Of a DNA stretch of 64,000 bases, positions 1-9,772 are shown piece after piece. The DNA lies in contig JAIOKI010000007.1 in the NCBI GenBank assembly GCA_028335825.1, forward strand, positions 372,001 through 436,000. Direction: 5' to 3'. The position numbers and the translations under genes were made by a program. Under the pieces are notes generated by a model. It was given only the letters and a program-made list of their open reading frames with translations, searched no databases and was not told where the DNA came from. Every line of letters starts with the position of its first letter. Positions within the stretch are counted from its first letter, which is position 1. The stretch is from Nosema muscidifuracis. Taxonomy: Eukaryota; Microsporidia; Nosematidae.

Positions 1-1
1 T

Positions 2-2587
2 TTTAGATTAAGTAAGAAATCTTATTTTGATTCATATGATTATATTTCTAAGGTGGTATCTAAAGGATTGATTCCTTTAGTAAATATAGAAGTTTCTAGA
101 GAATTAAAGTGGTCTGAAGGTATTACAAAAGGACTACTTTCTACTGATAAGTTTTTATTCAGTCGATCTCTTAAAGCTAAATGGTATTTCGATGGTACTT
201 TCAAAGATTTAGTTAATCCTGAATTTTATGATACGAAGATTTTTCCTTTTGTTTCTTATATGAATAGATTGAAGATTATTAAAACTCAGTCAATTTTTCT
301 AAGTAGATCTGATCCAAAAATTGCTGAAAGTTTTTATGATTATATTTGTAGAAAATATTCAAGAAATCAAGCATTAGCTTTGTTATCTGCATGTAGTTTT
401 GAATATATACTTGATAAATTGAAGAAGAATTTTTTTATTATTCCTGTAAATATATATGAGAGTATACATCGAAGATATCCTTTTTTATTAGTTGATTATA
501 TAAAGATGCTTCCTAAAGGTTCACAGGTATTACGATCTTATATACATTTTTGGATAAATTGTATACCTAATCATCTTAATATATTCATTGAATTTAAGAA
601 TTCTATTTATTTTTGTGATAATAATTTTAAATTTAGTAAGAAAAAAATAGTTTTCTTATTAAAAAATGCTCAGAAATTTATCATTGAAGATATAAACTTT
701 TTCTTAAGAATTAATGGTATAAAAAATGTAGATAAATATTTTTCTGATAATGATATTAATGAAATTATTAAAAATAGCATTATAAACAAGAGTGATAAGT
801 TTTCTTATTATGATTTATGGAATCTACTTAGTATATTTTCAGATAAAAAGAAATATTTTAAGATTATAAGATCAATTTATAATGAGATTAATTATATTGA
901 TTTTATTAAAGTTAAAGAATTTATTAGAGTTGATATTATAGAATATTTACCACAAGATGAAAAATATGAAATATCTAAAAAAGAGTTTTTATTAGATAAT
1001 AATTGGTTTGAATCAATAAATTTACAAATTTATAATAGTCAATGGGTATGTTTATTACCTATTAAAGAATCAATTCCTATTATTAAAGAAAAACTAAAAA
1101 AAGCTAGTACTCCATTTGATAGATATTTATTTTGGAAGCTTATAGTAATAACATGTAAATATAATGAAGATATATCTGCTTTAAATGACTTTTTAACTTT
1201 ATTATATGAAAGATACAGAAATGATCATACTATCTTAGTTTTTAGAATTTTAAAATATATTTCAAATGAATTTAATTTTGATAATTTATTATGTATAAAA
1301 ATAGAAAGTTTGATAAAGATTTTATATCAAAGAAATGCTTTTAGTCAGAAAGTAATAAGATCATCTTCTTATAAAAATTATATAAGTAATAACCTTTCTA
1401 GATTAGAATTTCCTTATGTTCAATTTGTATTAGACAAAATATTAGAAAACAAGATTATTGAAAAATGTGAAGATATTAACGATTTTATCAAAATGTATTG
1501 TCGTATTTATTTAGATTTTAATATAAATTGTGATTTTTTTAAAAATATCAATGAAATTAATATAAAGAAAAAATGTCTTTTATTAGCATTGAAACAATTT
1601 CAAATAGAAATTTATAAAGGGGAAAAATTCAATACATTGGAGATTTATAAAGAGAAACAATCTCAATTAGAGATTAAAGAGAAAATAATTCGATTAGAGA
1701 TTAAAGAGAAACAATCTCAATTTGAAATCAAAGAGAAACAATCTCAATTAGAGATTAACAAGAAAAATTTGAATACACCAGGAATTTATAAAAAGAAAAA
1801 TTTGAATACACAGGAAATTTATAAAGAGAAACAATCTAAATTAGAGATTAAAGGTAAAAATTTGAATACACCAGAAATTTATAAAAAGAAAAATTTTAGT
1901 ACATCAGAAATTTATAGAATTTTATTTGATATATTTATTTCTATAAAATATATTAATAAAGAAAAATCACTTAATGAAAAAATTAATATTAGAGATTATT
2001 CTTGGATTCTTAATGAAGTTATTATTCTTATTAATGATCCTAATTATAATAGATTTAATAATGTACTTAAATTTACAAAATTAATTTATCAATATTTTCC
2101 AGAACTTTTACAAATTAAGAATATTTTTAAGATAAAAAACTCAACTAATTTAATTTTAAATTTTTTGATAAGATGTTTAAAAATAGATTATAAAGAATCT
2201 CTTGAATATTCTGATGATATTTTAAATATTTTATTATCTAATATTGATAATGATAAATTAATTAGATATTATATTAATTGTTCTTTATGGTATAAAATGT
2301 TTTCATTAATTTTATTAGATAAATTAATAATTAATATAAATGAAGATAATCAAGGAAAAGTATTTAAATTTTTATGTTTGATATGTGAAAAATCAGATTT
2401 AGAAGGAATAATAAAAAATATATCACCAGAAAAATTTAATGAATGTATTGAAGATGATAAAAAGAGAGAATTAATTATTTTTTATAAAGATGTTCTTAAA
2501 GGATTAAATATGAGTAATAATCTTGTAAATTTTAAATATGTAGAAAGTTTATGTCAAGGAGAATATTTTAAAAATAATTTAATTTAA
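2..2587 (+). CDS. Long helical protein, 5' part missing (off window)
   Basis: The frame is open from base 2 with no stop, so the gene begins left of the window. A GTG at 53 has no reason to be a start. At least 860 residues are visible. They are rich in Leu, Ile, Lys and Asn and look like stacked amphipathic helices (HEAT/ARM-like); I see no catalytic motif and do not recognise the family. The first 200 residues are the least biased and look most conserved. Around 1614-1905 the protein has imperfect repeats built on EIYKEKQSQLEIKEK. The frame closes at 2587, but similar protein continues in two other frames to 3846, so this is probably the front of one longer gene. The function is unknown; I am confident that it is coding and unsure whether the gene is intact. 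Confidence 0.7.
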   Translation, partial: FRLSKKSYFDSYDYISKVVSKGLIPLVNIEVSRELKWSEGITKGLLSTDKFLFSRSLKAKWYFDGTFKDLVNPEFYDTKIFPFVSYMNRLKIIKTQSIFLSRSDPKIAESFYDYICRKYSRNQALALLSACSFEYILDKLKKNFFIIPVNIYESIHRRYPFLLVDYIKMLPKGSQVLRSYIHFWINCIPNHLNIFIEFKNSIYFCDNNFKFSKKKIVFLLKNAQKFIIEDINFFLRINGIKNVDKYFSDNDINEIIKNSIINKSDKFSYYDLWNLLSIFSDKKKYFKIIRSIYNEINYIDFIKVKEFIRVDIIEYLPQDEKYEISKKEFLLDNNWFESINLQIYNSQWVCLLPIKESIPIIKEKLKKASTPFDRYLFWKLIVITCKYNEDISALNDFLTLLYERYRNDHTILVFRILKYISNEFNFDNLLCIKIESLIKILYQRNAFSQKVIRSSSYKNYISNNLSRLEFPYVQFVLDKILENKIIEKCEDINDFIKMYCRIYLDFNINCDFFKNINEINIKKKCLLLALKQFQIEIYKGEKFNTLEIYKEKQSQLEIKEKIIRLEIKEKQSQFEIKEKQSQLEINKKNLNTPGIYKKKNLNTQEIYKEKQSKLEIKGKNLNTPEIYKKKNFSTSEIYRILFDIFISIKYINKEKSLNEKINIRDYSWILNEVIILINDPNYNRFNNVLKFTKLIYQYFPELLQIKNIFKIKNSTNLILNFLIRCLKIDYKESLEYSDDILNILLSNIDNDKLIRYYINCSLWYKMFSLILLDKLIININEDNQGKVFKFLCLICEKSDLEGIIKNISPEKFNECIEDDKKRELIIFYKDVLKGLNMSNNLVNFKYVESLCQGEYFKNNLI
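1614..1905 (+). repeat. In-frame imperfect tandem repeat inside the long helical gene
   Basis: Units of about 39-45 bases encode variants of EIYKEKQSQLEIKEK and KNLNTPEIYKK. Unit lengths are multiples of three, so the frame is kept. The stretch is highly charged and probably a long helix or coiled coil. It looks like a lineage-specific expansion. Confidence 0.75.
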
Positions 2588-2626
2588 TGAGTTATTTGAT
2601 TTACTTAAACTCGTTCAATAGTCAGA

Positions 2627-3466
2627 TTGATATCCTTAGGAGAATATTTTATAGAGATAATTAATTGTATGCAAAATTTAGTATTAAAATATCCAGTAAA
2701 TCAAGTAAGTTTATTTGCTATGAAATTAATTAATGATAGAGTATCTTTAAAAAAACAAGGTCTTTTAATTATTTACAAGATAGAATCATTTACTAAAATA
2801 ATTTCTATTAATAATAAGATATTAAAAAATGAGAATAATTTTAGCATAAGAGGTCTCATTTTTGAAACTATATTTAGATTTTTTTTATTACATAAATCTC
2901 AAGAAACTTGGATGATTTTATTAGATTCTTTAAAGTATTTAAAAATAGATGATGAAATTTGGGAATTATATCTTAATATTGATGAAATTCCTAATGAATA
3001 TCTTAGTCAATATATAATAGAAATTTTAAGAAAATTAGATGATATTTTTGAATTAGATACTAAAGATTCAATAATATTTTTTAAATCTAATATATCAATG
3101 ATTTTAAAGTTAATTATTTCTCAACAGAATTTTTTAATTGAGGAGGTCTATTCTTATATTTTTGATAATTATTATAAAAATTTTATAAGATTAGATTTTA
3201 TAGATAAAGATATTCAAATTGATTTTTTATTTATAAAATATTTAGGATCATCAGAAGAATCTTTTTATAAAAGACTAGAGAATGTTATTAATTTATTTTT
3301 TAATAATGAAAATATAGAAAAATTACCTATTTTTGGATATAAAATTTCATTACTTGAAGAATACATGAAAAGAATATTTTTTTTGATAGTAAAATTCCAT
3401 ATAATAATTATAAAAAAATATTTGATAAATTTAAAGAATTTTATATATCTAAATATGATCCAATGA
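2627..3466 (+). CDS. Second piece of the split long helical gene
   Basis: This open stretch has no ATG at its beginning (the first codon counted is TTG) and no C-run start motif. It is in the same frame as the piece ending at 2587, with about 40 bases of stops between them. Codon use and composition match the upstream piece, and the protein is again all-helical (Leu/Ile/Lys/Asp/Glu). The last 30 residues become unnaturally Ile/Lys-rich just after a run of eight T at 3377-3384. The sensible protein there continues in the next frame and runs into the piece ending at 3846. I read it as the middle of one gene, broken by frame changes at homopolymers. Those may be true decay or assembly errors. 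Confidence 0.5.
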   Translation: MISLGEYFIEIINCMQNLVLKYPVNQVSLFAMKLINDRVSLKKQGLLIIYKIESFTKIISINNKILKNENNFSIRGLIFETIFRFFLLHKSQETWMILLDSLKYLKIDDEIWELYLNIDEIPNEYLSQYIIEILRKLDDIFELDTKDSIIFFKSNISMILKLIISQQNFLIEEVYSYIFDNYYKNFIRLDFIDKDIQIDFLFIKYLGSSEESFYKRLENVINLFFNNENIEKLPIFGYKISLLEEYMKRIFFLIVKFHIIIIKKYLINLKNFIYLNMIQ

Positions 3467-3846
3467 TAAATCCTAAACTTTATATTATGCTTAGTATATT
3501 TAATAAAGATTCACCAAATATTTCTTATATAGAAATATCAAATAATATTAAAAGAGAACTTCCTAATTTGATAAAAATATTTGGTAAAGATTCTATACCT
3601 GAAATATCTAAAATTTGTAAAAATAATCTTCAATGTTTCTTTAATTATAATGAATATAAAGAAAAATTATTCAAATTGATGGATATTTTATTTAATGAAA
3701 GTGATGAAGATATTGTTTTATTTGGATCTTATATGGCTATTTCTATTGAATTCTCATCTGAAAGTGAAAAAGAAATATTACATAAAATGTCTAAATATTC
3801 TAATAATACAGTAATGATGATATATAATTTGATTTGTAAAGAATAG
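3463..3846 (+). CDS. Third piece (C-terminus) of the split long helical gene
   Basis: This is 127 residues from the ATG at 3463, but the same frame is open upstream to the T-run at 3377-3384 and reads as sensible protein there. The ATG is therefore probably internal and the true coding segment starts near 3385. It is helical, with an acidic patch ending in a hydrophobic helix, and stops at 3846. No motif is recognised. It overlaps the previous piece by four bases in another frame, which suits a single-base frame change better than two overlapping genes. Confidence 0.5.
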   Translation: MINPKLYIMLSIFNKDSPNISYIEISNNIKRELPNLIKIFGKDSIPEISKICKNNLQCFFNYNEYKEKLFKLMDILFNESDEDIVLFGSYMAISIEFSSESEKEILHKMSKYSNNTVMMIYNLICKE

Positions 3847-4531
3847 TATTAAATAATATTTATTGTTATATTAAAAAGAATATGATATTTATATTAAAAT
3901 AATAAATTATTATATTTAAAAATTATGTTTATATTAAATTGTTATGTTAAATAATTATAATAAAAATGATATTTATAATAAATTATTTATATTAAAAAAT
4001 ATGATATTTAACTAAGAAAGAGATATATAATATTATTTATATTAAAATAATAAATTATTATATTTAAAAATGATATTTATATTAAAAAATATGATATATA
4101 ACTAAGAAAGAGATATATAATATTATAATTTATAAAAAAAATAAATATGTTAACTACTTTATAATTATTTAATATAAACATATTTTTTTAACATAATTTT
4201 AAACATCTCTAACATCTTGAAGTTTGTACTGTCTTTTAAAACTTCGTTTTAAATTTATAATATTTGTATTATGTTTAAATTAATAAGTTTTTTATCACCT
4301 ACTCATATAATTTATTATAAAACAGTTTGATAAAATTTAAATAATTAACCATCTTAGACTAATTATTTAAAAAATTCATAATAAGATTTACTATATAAAT
4401 TATCAAAAAAATATATTATAAAAATATTTCGTCATTATCTATAACATATATTTTTTGAGTAAATATCATAAACATTACGTCATCAACAGTCAGAAAATAT
4501 CAAATAAATATAAAAAAAATAATTATTTATT
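3847..4531. other. Intergenic, AT-rich with local tandem repeats
   Basis: No gene was seen. From 3850 to 4130 the sequence repeats variants of a unit containing atttatattaaaataataaa and atatgatatttaactaagaa. The rest is plain AT-rich sequence leading to the ATG at 4532. Confidence 0.6.
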
Positions 4532-6292
4532 ATGGACAATCTAACGATAAATATACTTGATTACTTCAATAATACAAATATAAATACTTTAGAAAACTTA
4601 TTTAAAAGAAATAATCGTATAGATATATTTTTTAAATTATTAGATATTTTATCGTATAAAGATAAATTTAGTATTTCTGTTATTAAATCTTCAGATATTT
4701 TGTATGGAATAATATCTAGATCGAATATTAAATATAGATTGATGATAATTAATAGATGGGTGAGTAAAACTGAAGATGAAAGATTAAAAATTATAAAATC
4801 AATTTATAATTTAAATTATTTATCTGGTGGTGTAATTGTTGGAATAATTATTTATTTAGAGGGTGGGCATAAAAGAGTAGATGATCTTATTAGAGATTTA
4901 TGGAGTAATGAAGAACTTAATATTAAAACAAATATTAAATTATTAGATGAATCAAATATTAAGTTATTAGATAAGTCAAATATTAAAATATTAGAAAAAG
5001 TAATGGAAAAGTCAATAGATAATATATCAAATGATAATAAGTTAAATGAACAACATAATATTAATAAATTAGATAATATATTAACTAATAAATTAGATAA
5101 TAAATCAACTAATATATTACCAGTTGTTATAGTAACTTTATGTAAATTACTTGATTACATTAAAGATAAAAAAAATTTATCAACAGAAGAATATTTTATA
5201 GAACTTTATAAAGATAAATATAATTTTTTAATATGTGATTTAGATAAGTTCGAATCAGATAATTATAATATAAATATTTACGAATTAGATCATTTGATAT
5301 GTAATATAATTAATAAAAAAATATTATCAAATGATGAAAATAATATCTTAGAAGGTCTTTACATTCTACAAGGAAGTTTTAATATAATTTTAAAATGTTC
5401 ATTAGATATTTTTGATAGATTAATTTTTTTATTAAAAATGAATGACAAGATAAAAATAGAAATTCTTAAATCTTTCAATATTCTTGTAAAATTTGGTAAA
5501 ATAAGATTTAGTCTCGTTTTAAAATATTTTATTAGATTTATTAAATCTTCTAACGATAAGATACTTATTGAAGTGATTAAATTTTGGATATTATTTATTG
5601 ATAAGAAATCTGATGAGAAAGTCAATACATATTTTAATTATATATTAAGATATATAATCAGTATATTGAATAATATAAAAAATATTAATACTGATTTATT
5701 AAATACAAGTTGTAGGTTATTAGAAGTCATGTCTAAAAATAATTTGATAAAAAATAAGTATATAAATTTATTTATACGTTCTAATTTAAAACACACTAAT
5801 ATTTTAAAAAATGTGATAGGAATTGAAGTTTTACGATCTACTTTATTTTATAATGAATTTGATTTATTAAGTACACTTATGCCATTCGTATGTCATCATT
5901 TAATTGATAGATGTTTTGATGTTAACGTTTTAAGATGTCTTATAAAAATATCTGATAAAAATTTTGAATCAATATTACCTTATCTAAATGAAATTATTAA
6001 TAGATGTTTATATTTATTAAGTAGGGATGATTTAAGAGAATGTTTAGGACTTTGTTTAATGAGATCTTTATTTAAAAATTTTTATTTAATTAATAACGGT
6101 AAAATTAAATTGATTTATGTAAGAGAAGAAGCTTTCAAGATGTACAAGTTAAATTATAAACTTATAATAGAACAATATATAGATAAATTAGAAAATATTT
6201 ATAAAATATCTTCTGATTTTTCAGTACCTACTAAGATTATCTTAAAGTATCAAATTATTAAAGATATTTTTAGATATACCAAGCATGAGTAG
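4532..6292 (+). CDS. Unrecognised helical protein, 586 aa
   Basis: An intact frame starts at the ATG at 4532. There is no C-run just before it, so the start rests on frame length alone. The protein is all-helical and Leu/Ile/Asn/Lys-rich, without a signal peptide or clear membrane segment; the pattern suggests an ARM/HEAT-like scaffold. Residues about 130-190 hold a low-complexity insert made of repeats of NIKLLDESNIKLLDKS followed by KLDN/TNIL units. The C-terminal third is more balanced, with Cys, His, Arg and Trp, and is likely the conserved part. It lies 0.7 kb downstream of, and is co-oriented with, the split long helical gene. I cannot assign a function. Confidence 0.75.
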   Translation: MDNLTINILDYFNNTNINTLENLFKRNNRIDIFFKLLDILSYKDKFSISVIKSSDILYGIISRSNIKYRLMIINRWVSKTEDERLKIIKSIYNLNYLSGGVIVGIIIYLEGGHKRVDDLIRDLWSNEELNIKTNIKLLDESNIKLLDKSNIKILEKVMEKSIDNISNDNKLNEQHNINKLDNILTNKLDNKSTNILPVVIVTLCKLLDYIKDKKNLSTEEYFIELYKDKYNFLICDLDKFESDNYNINIYELDHLICNIINKKILSNDENNILEGLYILQGSFNIILKCSLDIFDRLIFLLKMNDKIKIEILKSFNILVKFGKIRFSLVLKYFIRFIKSSNDKILIEVIKFWILFIDKKSDEKVNTYFNYILRYIISILNNIKNINTDLLNTSCRLLEVMSKNNLIKNKYINLFIRSNLKHTNILKNVIGIEVLRSTLFYNEFDLLSTLMPFVCHHLIDRCFDVNVLRCLIKISDKNFESILPYLNEIINRCLYLLSRDDLRECLGLCLMRSLFKNFYLINNGKIKLIYVREEAFKMYKLNYKLIIEQYIDKLENIYKISSDFSVPTKIILKYQIIKDIFRYTKHE

Positions 6293-7394
6293 TAGATTTA
6301 TTCTTGTAAGAGATTATATTATAATGAGAGTGTATAATATATTCTTGTAAGAGTGTATAATATATTGCTATAGATATTTTATTATATTGTTATAAGAGAT
6401 TATTTTATATTGTTATAAGAGATTATAATATATTAAATAAGAGGTTCTATTATATTGCTATAAGAGATTATATAATTATATGAGATTATTAGAAAAAATA
6501 AGATTAATTTATGTTATCTATGATGATAAAAGTACATTGGTTAATTTATTAAATATCTTTTATAAAATATTAGTATCGTATATTTTTCATACCATTACGT
6601 AAATACGAAATAGAATGAGTCATAATTAATTAATTGATTGCATTCTAAAAAATATAAAAGTCATAAATTTAAAAGACATAGCTCAATAGAAATAATACTA
6701 ATATATCCAAGAATATGACAGTAACTTACTAGAAATAATAATTGTATAAATGCTTAATTTTTTTGTGAAGAATTCGAAAGTAGAAAATCGGATAAAACTA
6801 ATTTTTAGTTTATAACTATGTATTTTAAACAATAATAGAGAAATAATCAAAATTTTTATTTTCTTATGATTTTAAAAATATCTTAGATACTATTATAATA
6901 TTATTGTCGTAACAAGTACAAGGTAATTAATATTTTATCTAGAATCTATTTATGTATTCAAATTAATAATAAAGCAATTTCTGTAAAAAATGAATTCTAA
7001 TAACTTTTTTTTTTAATTATGATGGTTAATTTTATACATTCAATAGATCTATCCTTCCTTATTAATTTTACTAATATCAGGCTTTATACATATACTACTT
7101 ATTTTAAAGAGATATTATTTATTATAATTAAATTTTATAGATAAATATTTTTTTAAGTAGATTCATAAAATGACTTTATAAATTATTTTTAATTAAGTAA
7201 CGTGTTTTTATTATAATTAACTTTAATAGATAAATATTTTTTTAAGTAGATTTAATAATAAGTAAACACAAAAAGACAACTAAACTGAATTATTAACTGC
7301 ATCTTTATTTTTCTCTGATCAGATCACTACTAATTTTAAATTTCTTTAATAATATCAATATATTTTTATAGTTTAATTTTATATTTTTTTTCCT
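6293..7394. other. Intergenic with two sets of short direct repeats
   Basis: No gene was seen. From 6300 to 6485 there are repeated units around ataagagattatattatatt. Near 7115-7165 and 7208-7250 a roughly 40-base segment containing tagataaatatttttttaag occurs twice in direct orientation. Confidence 0.55.
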
Positions 7395-7817
7395 TCAGAA
7401 TAATCTAAATTTATTTGTAAATTCATTAATTTCAGATTTAAGTCCTGGTCCTACAACTACAATTCCAATACTATCATTTACCATCTTCTTAGATACTAAT
7501 ATATCCATATCCAAAGCTCTTCTATAAGCCATCTCCATATCTTCATTAGATCCATTAAGAACAATTTTAGCTTCTCCACTTCTTTTCCATTTTATATACA
7601 AATTCTTGTCTTCCATAAGTACTGGTACTAGATTTAATAACTCATTTTTCATTATATCAAGGATGATATTTAAATCATTTTTTATATCTTTATTAATTAT
7701 TATTTTTAATACATAATCACCTTTAGGATGTTTTTTATTCTTCTTGGTATTTGTTTTTATATTGTAGTAGTACAAAATACATATTGGTATGACTAAAAGA
7801 ATTATCCAACTAAACAT
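7395..7817 (-). CDS. Membrane-anchored peptidyl-tRNA hydrolase 2-like protein, divergent
   Basis: 140 residues. The start is well placed: the minus strand reads aacccttaaATG, a C-run start signal. Residues 3-19 form one hydrophobic segment, followed by a basic stretch, then a domain (about 35-140) matching PTH2/Bit1 in layout. The weak N-terminal strand and helix are followed by a W-K-R-S-G-E-A-K-I-V-L block, equivalent to the family's K/Q-W-x-x-x-G-Q-x-K-V/I-V, then GIVVVGPG and a C-terminal LF-type ending like the family's LKLY. Human PTRH2 also has an N-terminal membrane anchor (mitochondrial outer membrane). The catalytic segments, a Lys/His-containing N-terminal loop and the D-A-G-R-T-Q block, are not visible: that position reads KMVNDSIGI. 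I infer a PTH2 fold with doubtful enzyme activity. Confidence 0.7.
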   Translation of the reverse strand: MFSWIILLVIPICILYYYNIKTNTKKNKKHPKGDYVLKIIINKDIKNDLNIILDIMKNELLNLVPVLMEDKNLYIKWKRSGEAKIVLNGSNEDMEMAYRRALDMDILVSKKMVNDSIGIVVVGPGLKSEINEFTNKFRLF

Positions 7818-9772
7818 TTAAGGGTTGAATAATTATTTATTATATCTAAAGGGGAAAAAATAAAAGATTTAGAGTGGAGGATATAATATAAAGAATAACT
7901 TAATATGATATGAATATTGTTAATAAATATATTATCTAGATTTGAAATATATTATTTAGGTTTGAAAATAGAATTTTTAAAAAAAGAATGAATTAAAAAT
8001 TTTTACCCTTCAAAAATCTAATCACTTTTTAAGTGTTAGAATCTTAATTTAAAAAATAAATATGTCGTATTAAAATAACTGATTAATATGTTCTTTATTA
8101 AATCAGCTTTTTTATATTCTACAAATTTAATATTATTGGTCACTTCCAAATCTCAATTGAAGAATATTAATATATTTAAAAATCACAATATTATTAACAG
8201 AATATTAATATATTAATAATGTATTTTTGATTAAATAATCTGTTAATGAGGTATTATTGTCGTAGGAGTACACTAATTAACACTTTTAAGAAACAATCAG
8301 TTCTTCTACTTACTAACAAACTATAAATAAATGATCATATATTGACATAAAAGATTTGAAAAAAAGAAGAAAGAATACAGAAATTGAAGATGGTGGTTCT
8401 TGAACTAAATGATTAATGAACAATCAACTAATATACCAAATTGAATATGTTAGTTTTACATGCTCTCAAGTCAATTTTACTGAATTCTTATAAATTAAAA
8501 TTCCTTTTTCTTTTAGAGATGAAATCTTTCATTTTTACGATATAATCTGTAAAGTTTATAGTAAGTGATAAATGTTTTTATTCTAATATCTTCAACCTAC
8601 AATGTCAATTTACCTTTATTAAAAATAGTGTGATTGTAACCACTTTATATATGTTTTTTTGTGTTGTAATATAAACTTACATAAAACAATAACTAGTGTA
8701 ACCAAAATATTTTTCAATATTTCAAAATTATGGTTTAAGGTAGACTAATGAAAAATATTTATAAATAGATTTTGTCTAAAAGTATTTTTCAATTTTATGT
8801 TGTGCCTCACTGAAAAGTACTTAAGTTTCTTAGTAGCTTGTTTATTTCTTTATTCCATTTCTTATAGTTTTTTTATAAAAATATATAATTTTTTCCTTTA
8901 CATTGTATTTGTCGAGTACCATCTTATTATTGTTGAAAGGTATTTTCAATATTTTATTAGGTTACCTCATGCAGGAAGAAAGCAAATCAAGCAACAGCAT
9001 TATTGACAATTTCAATTGAGGTTTTCCATGTCAAGTGTTGAATTCCTTATAATTCTTTTTTTTTCTTAAATCTACTTGTGTTTTATAAATCCTTGATTAA
9101 CGTTGCATCTCCATTTGCACTTACTTAAAAACATTCATTTCTTGCTAAAATATTTCATGTGATTTTCAAAACTAGACTTTTTGTTTTACTCTCTCCAGTA
9201 TTCTAAATCGTCTTCTGTTTAACTTTCTATTCTTCTTGTTTTATTTTCTTTTATATATAAATTTAGAGTCATTTTAGTTTTCACTTTCAAATTTAGATAT
9301 AAAGAATTGATTTCATTTTAATATTCTTTTTTTAGCCTTTTTTGTATAAACATTTAGTCATAACTTGGTCTATCGCAATAAAAACACTTCAATACTTTGT
9401 CTTTTTCCTTGATTTTTTTCAATAATTGCAAACTTAACGTACTTAATAATTTTTAATCTTACTTCATTGTTTTTTAGAATAATAATTTTAGATTCTTTAT
9501 TTGAGTTTCACTTCTCAAAATTACCTTCTAAATTCCATCTAATTCTAATGTATACATCGGAATTCTAACTTTTTCAATAATCTTTTAGCCTCTTGATCAC
9601 AGTCATCACTTGACAACTCAACTGTATATATTACATCCATATTGATGTTTAATAAAAAATAAAATTCAATATATTAGCTAAAGCTATCACTTTTAAGAAC
9701 AAAAATGTACTTTTATTATTGGAGTTAAATATCAGACATATTACATAATAGATAGTATAAAAATAAACATAT
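7818..9772. other. Long intergenic stretch, possible decayed coding on the minus strand
   Basis: No intact gene was seen. From about 8,790 to 9,640 the plus strand is pyrimidine-rich, as the antisense of A-rich coding DNA would be. Short minus-strand stretches read like protein, but I cannot identify a family. Inverted homology with the right arm of the large duplication ends near 9,665. Confidence 0.4.

Noticed and set aside
2588-2665. Short intron joining the first two pieces of the long helical gene
   Set aside because: No GT...AG pair with a microsporidian-type branch site fits, and the same 62 bases appear elsewhere in the window.
8797-9006. 69-codon plus-strand frame
   Set aside because: No start signal; Phe/Leu/Tyr bias expected from T-rich DNA; lies in likely relic sequence.
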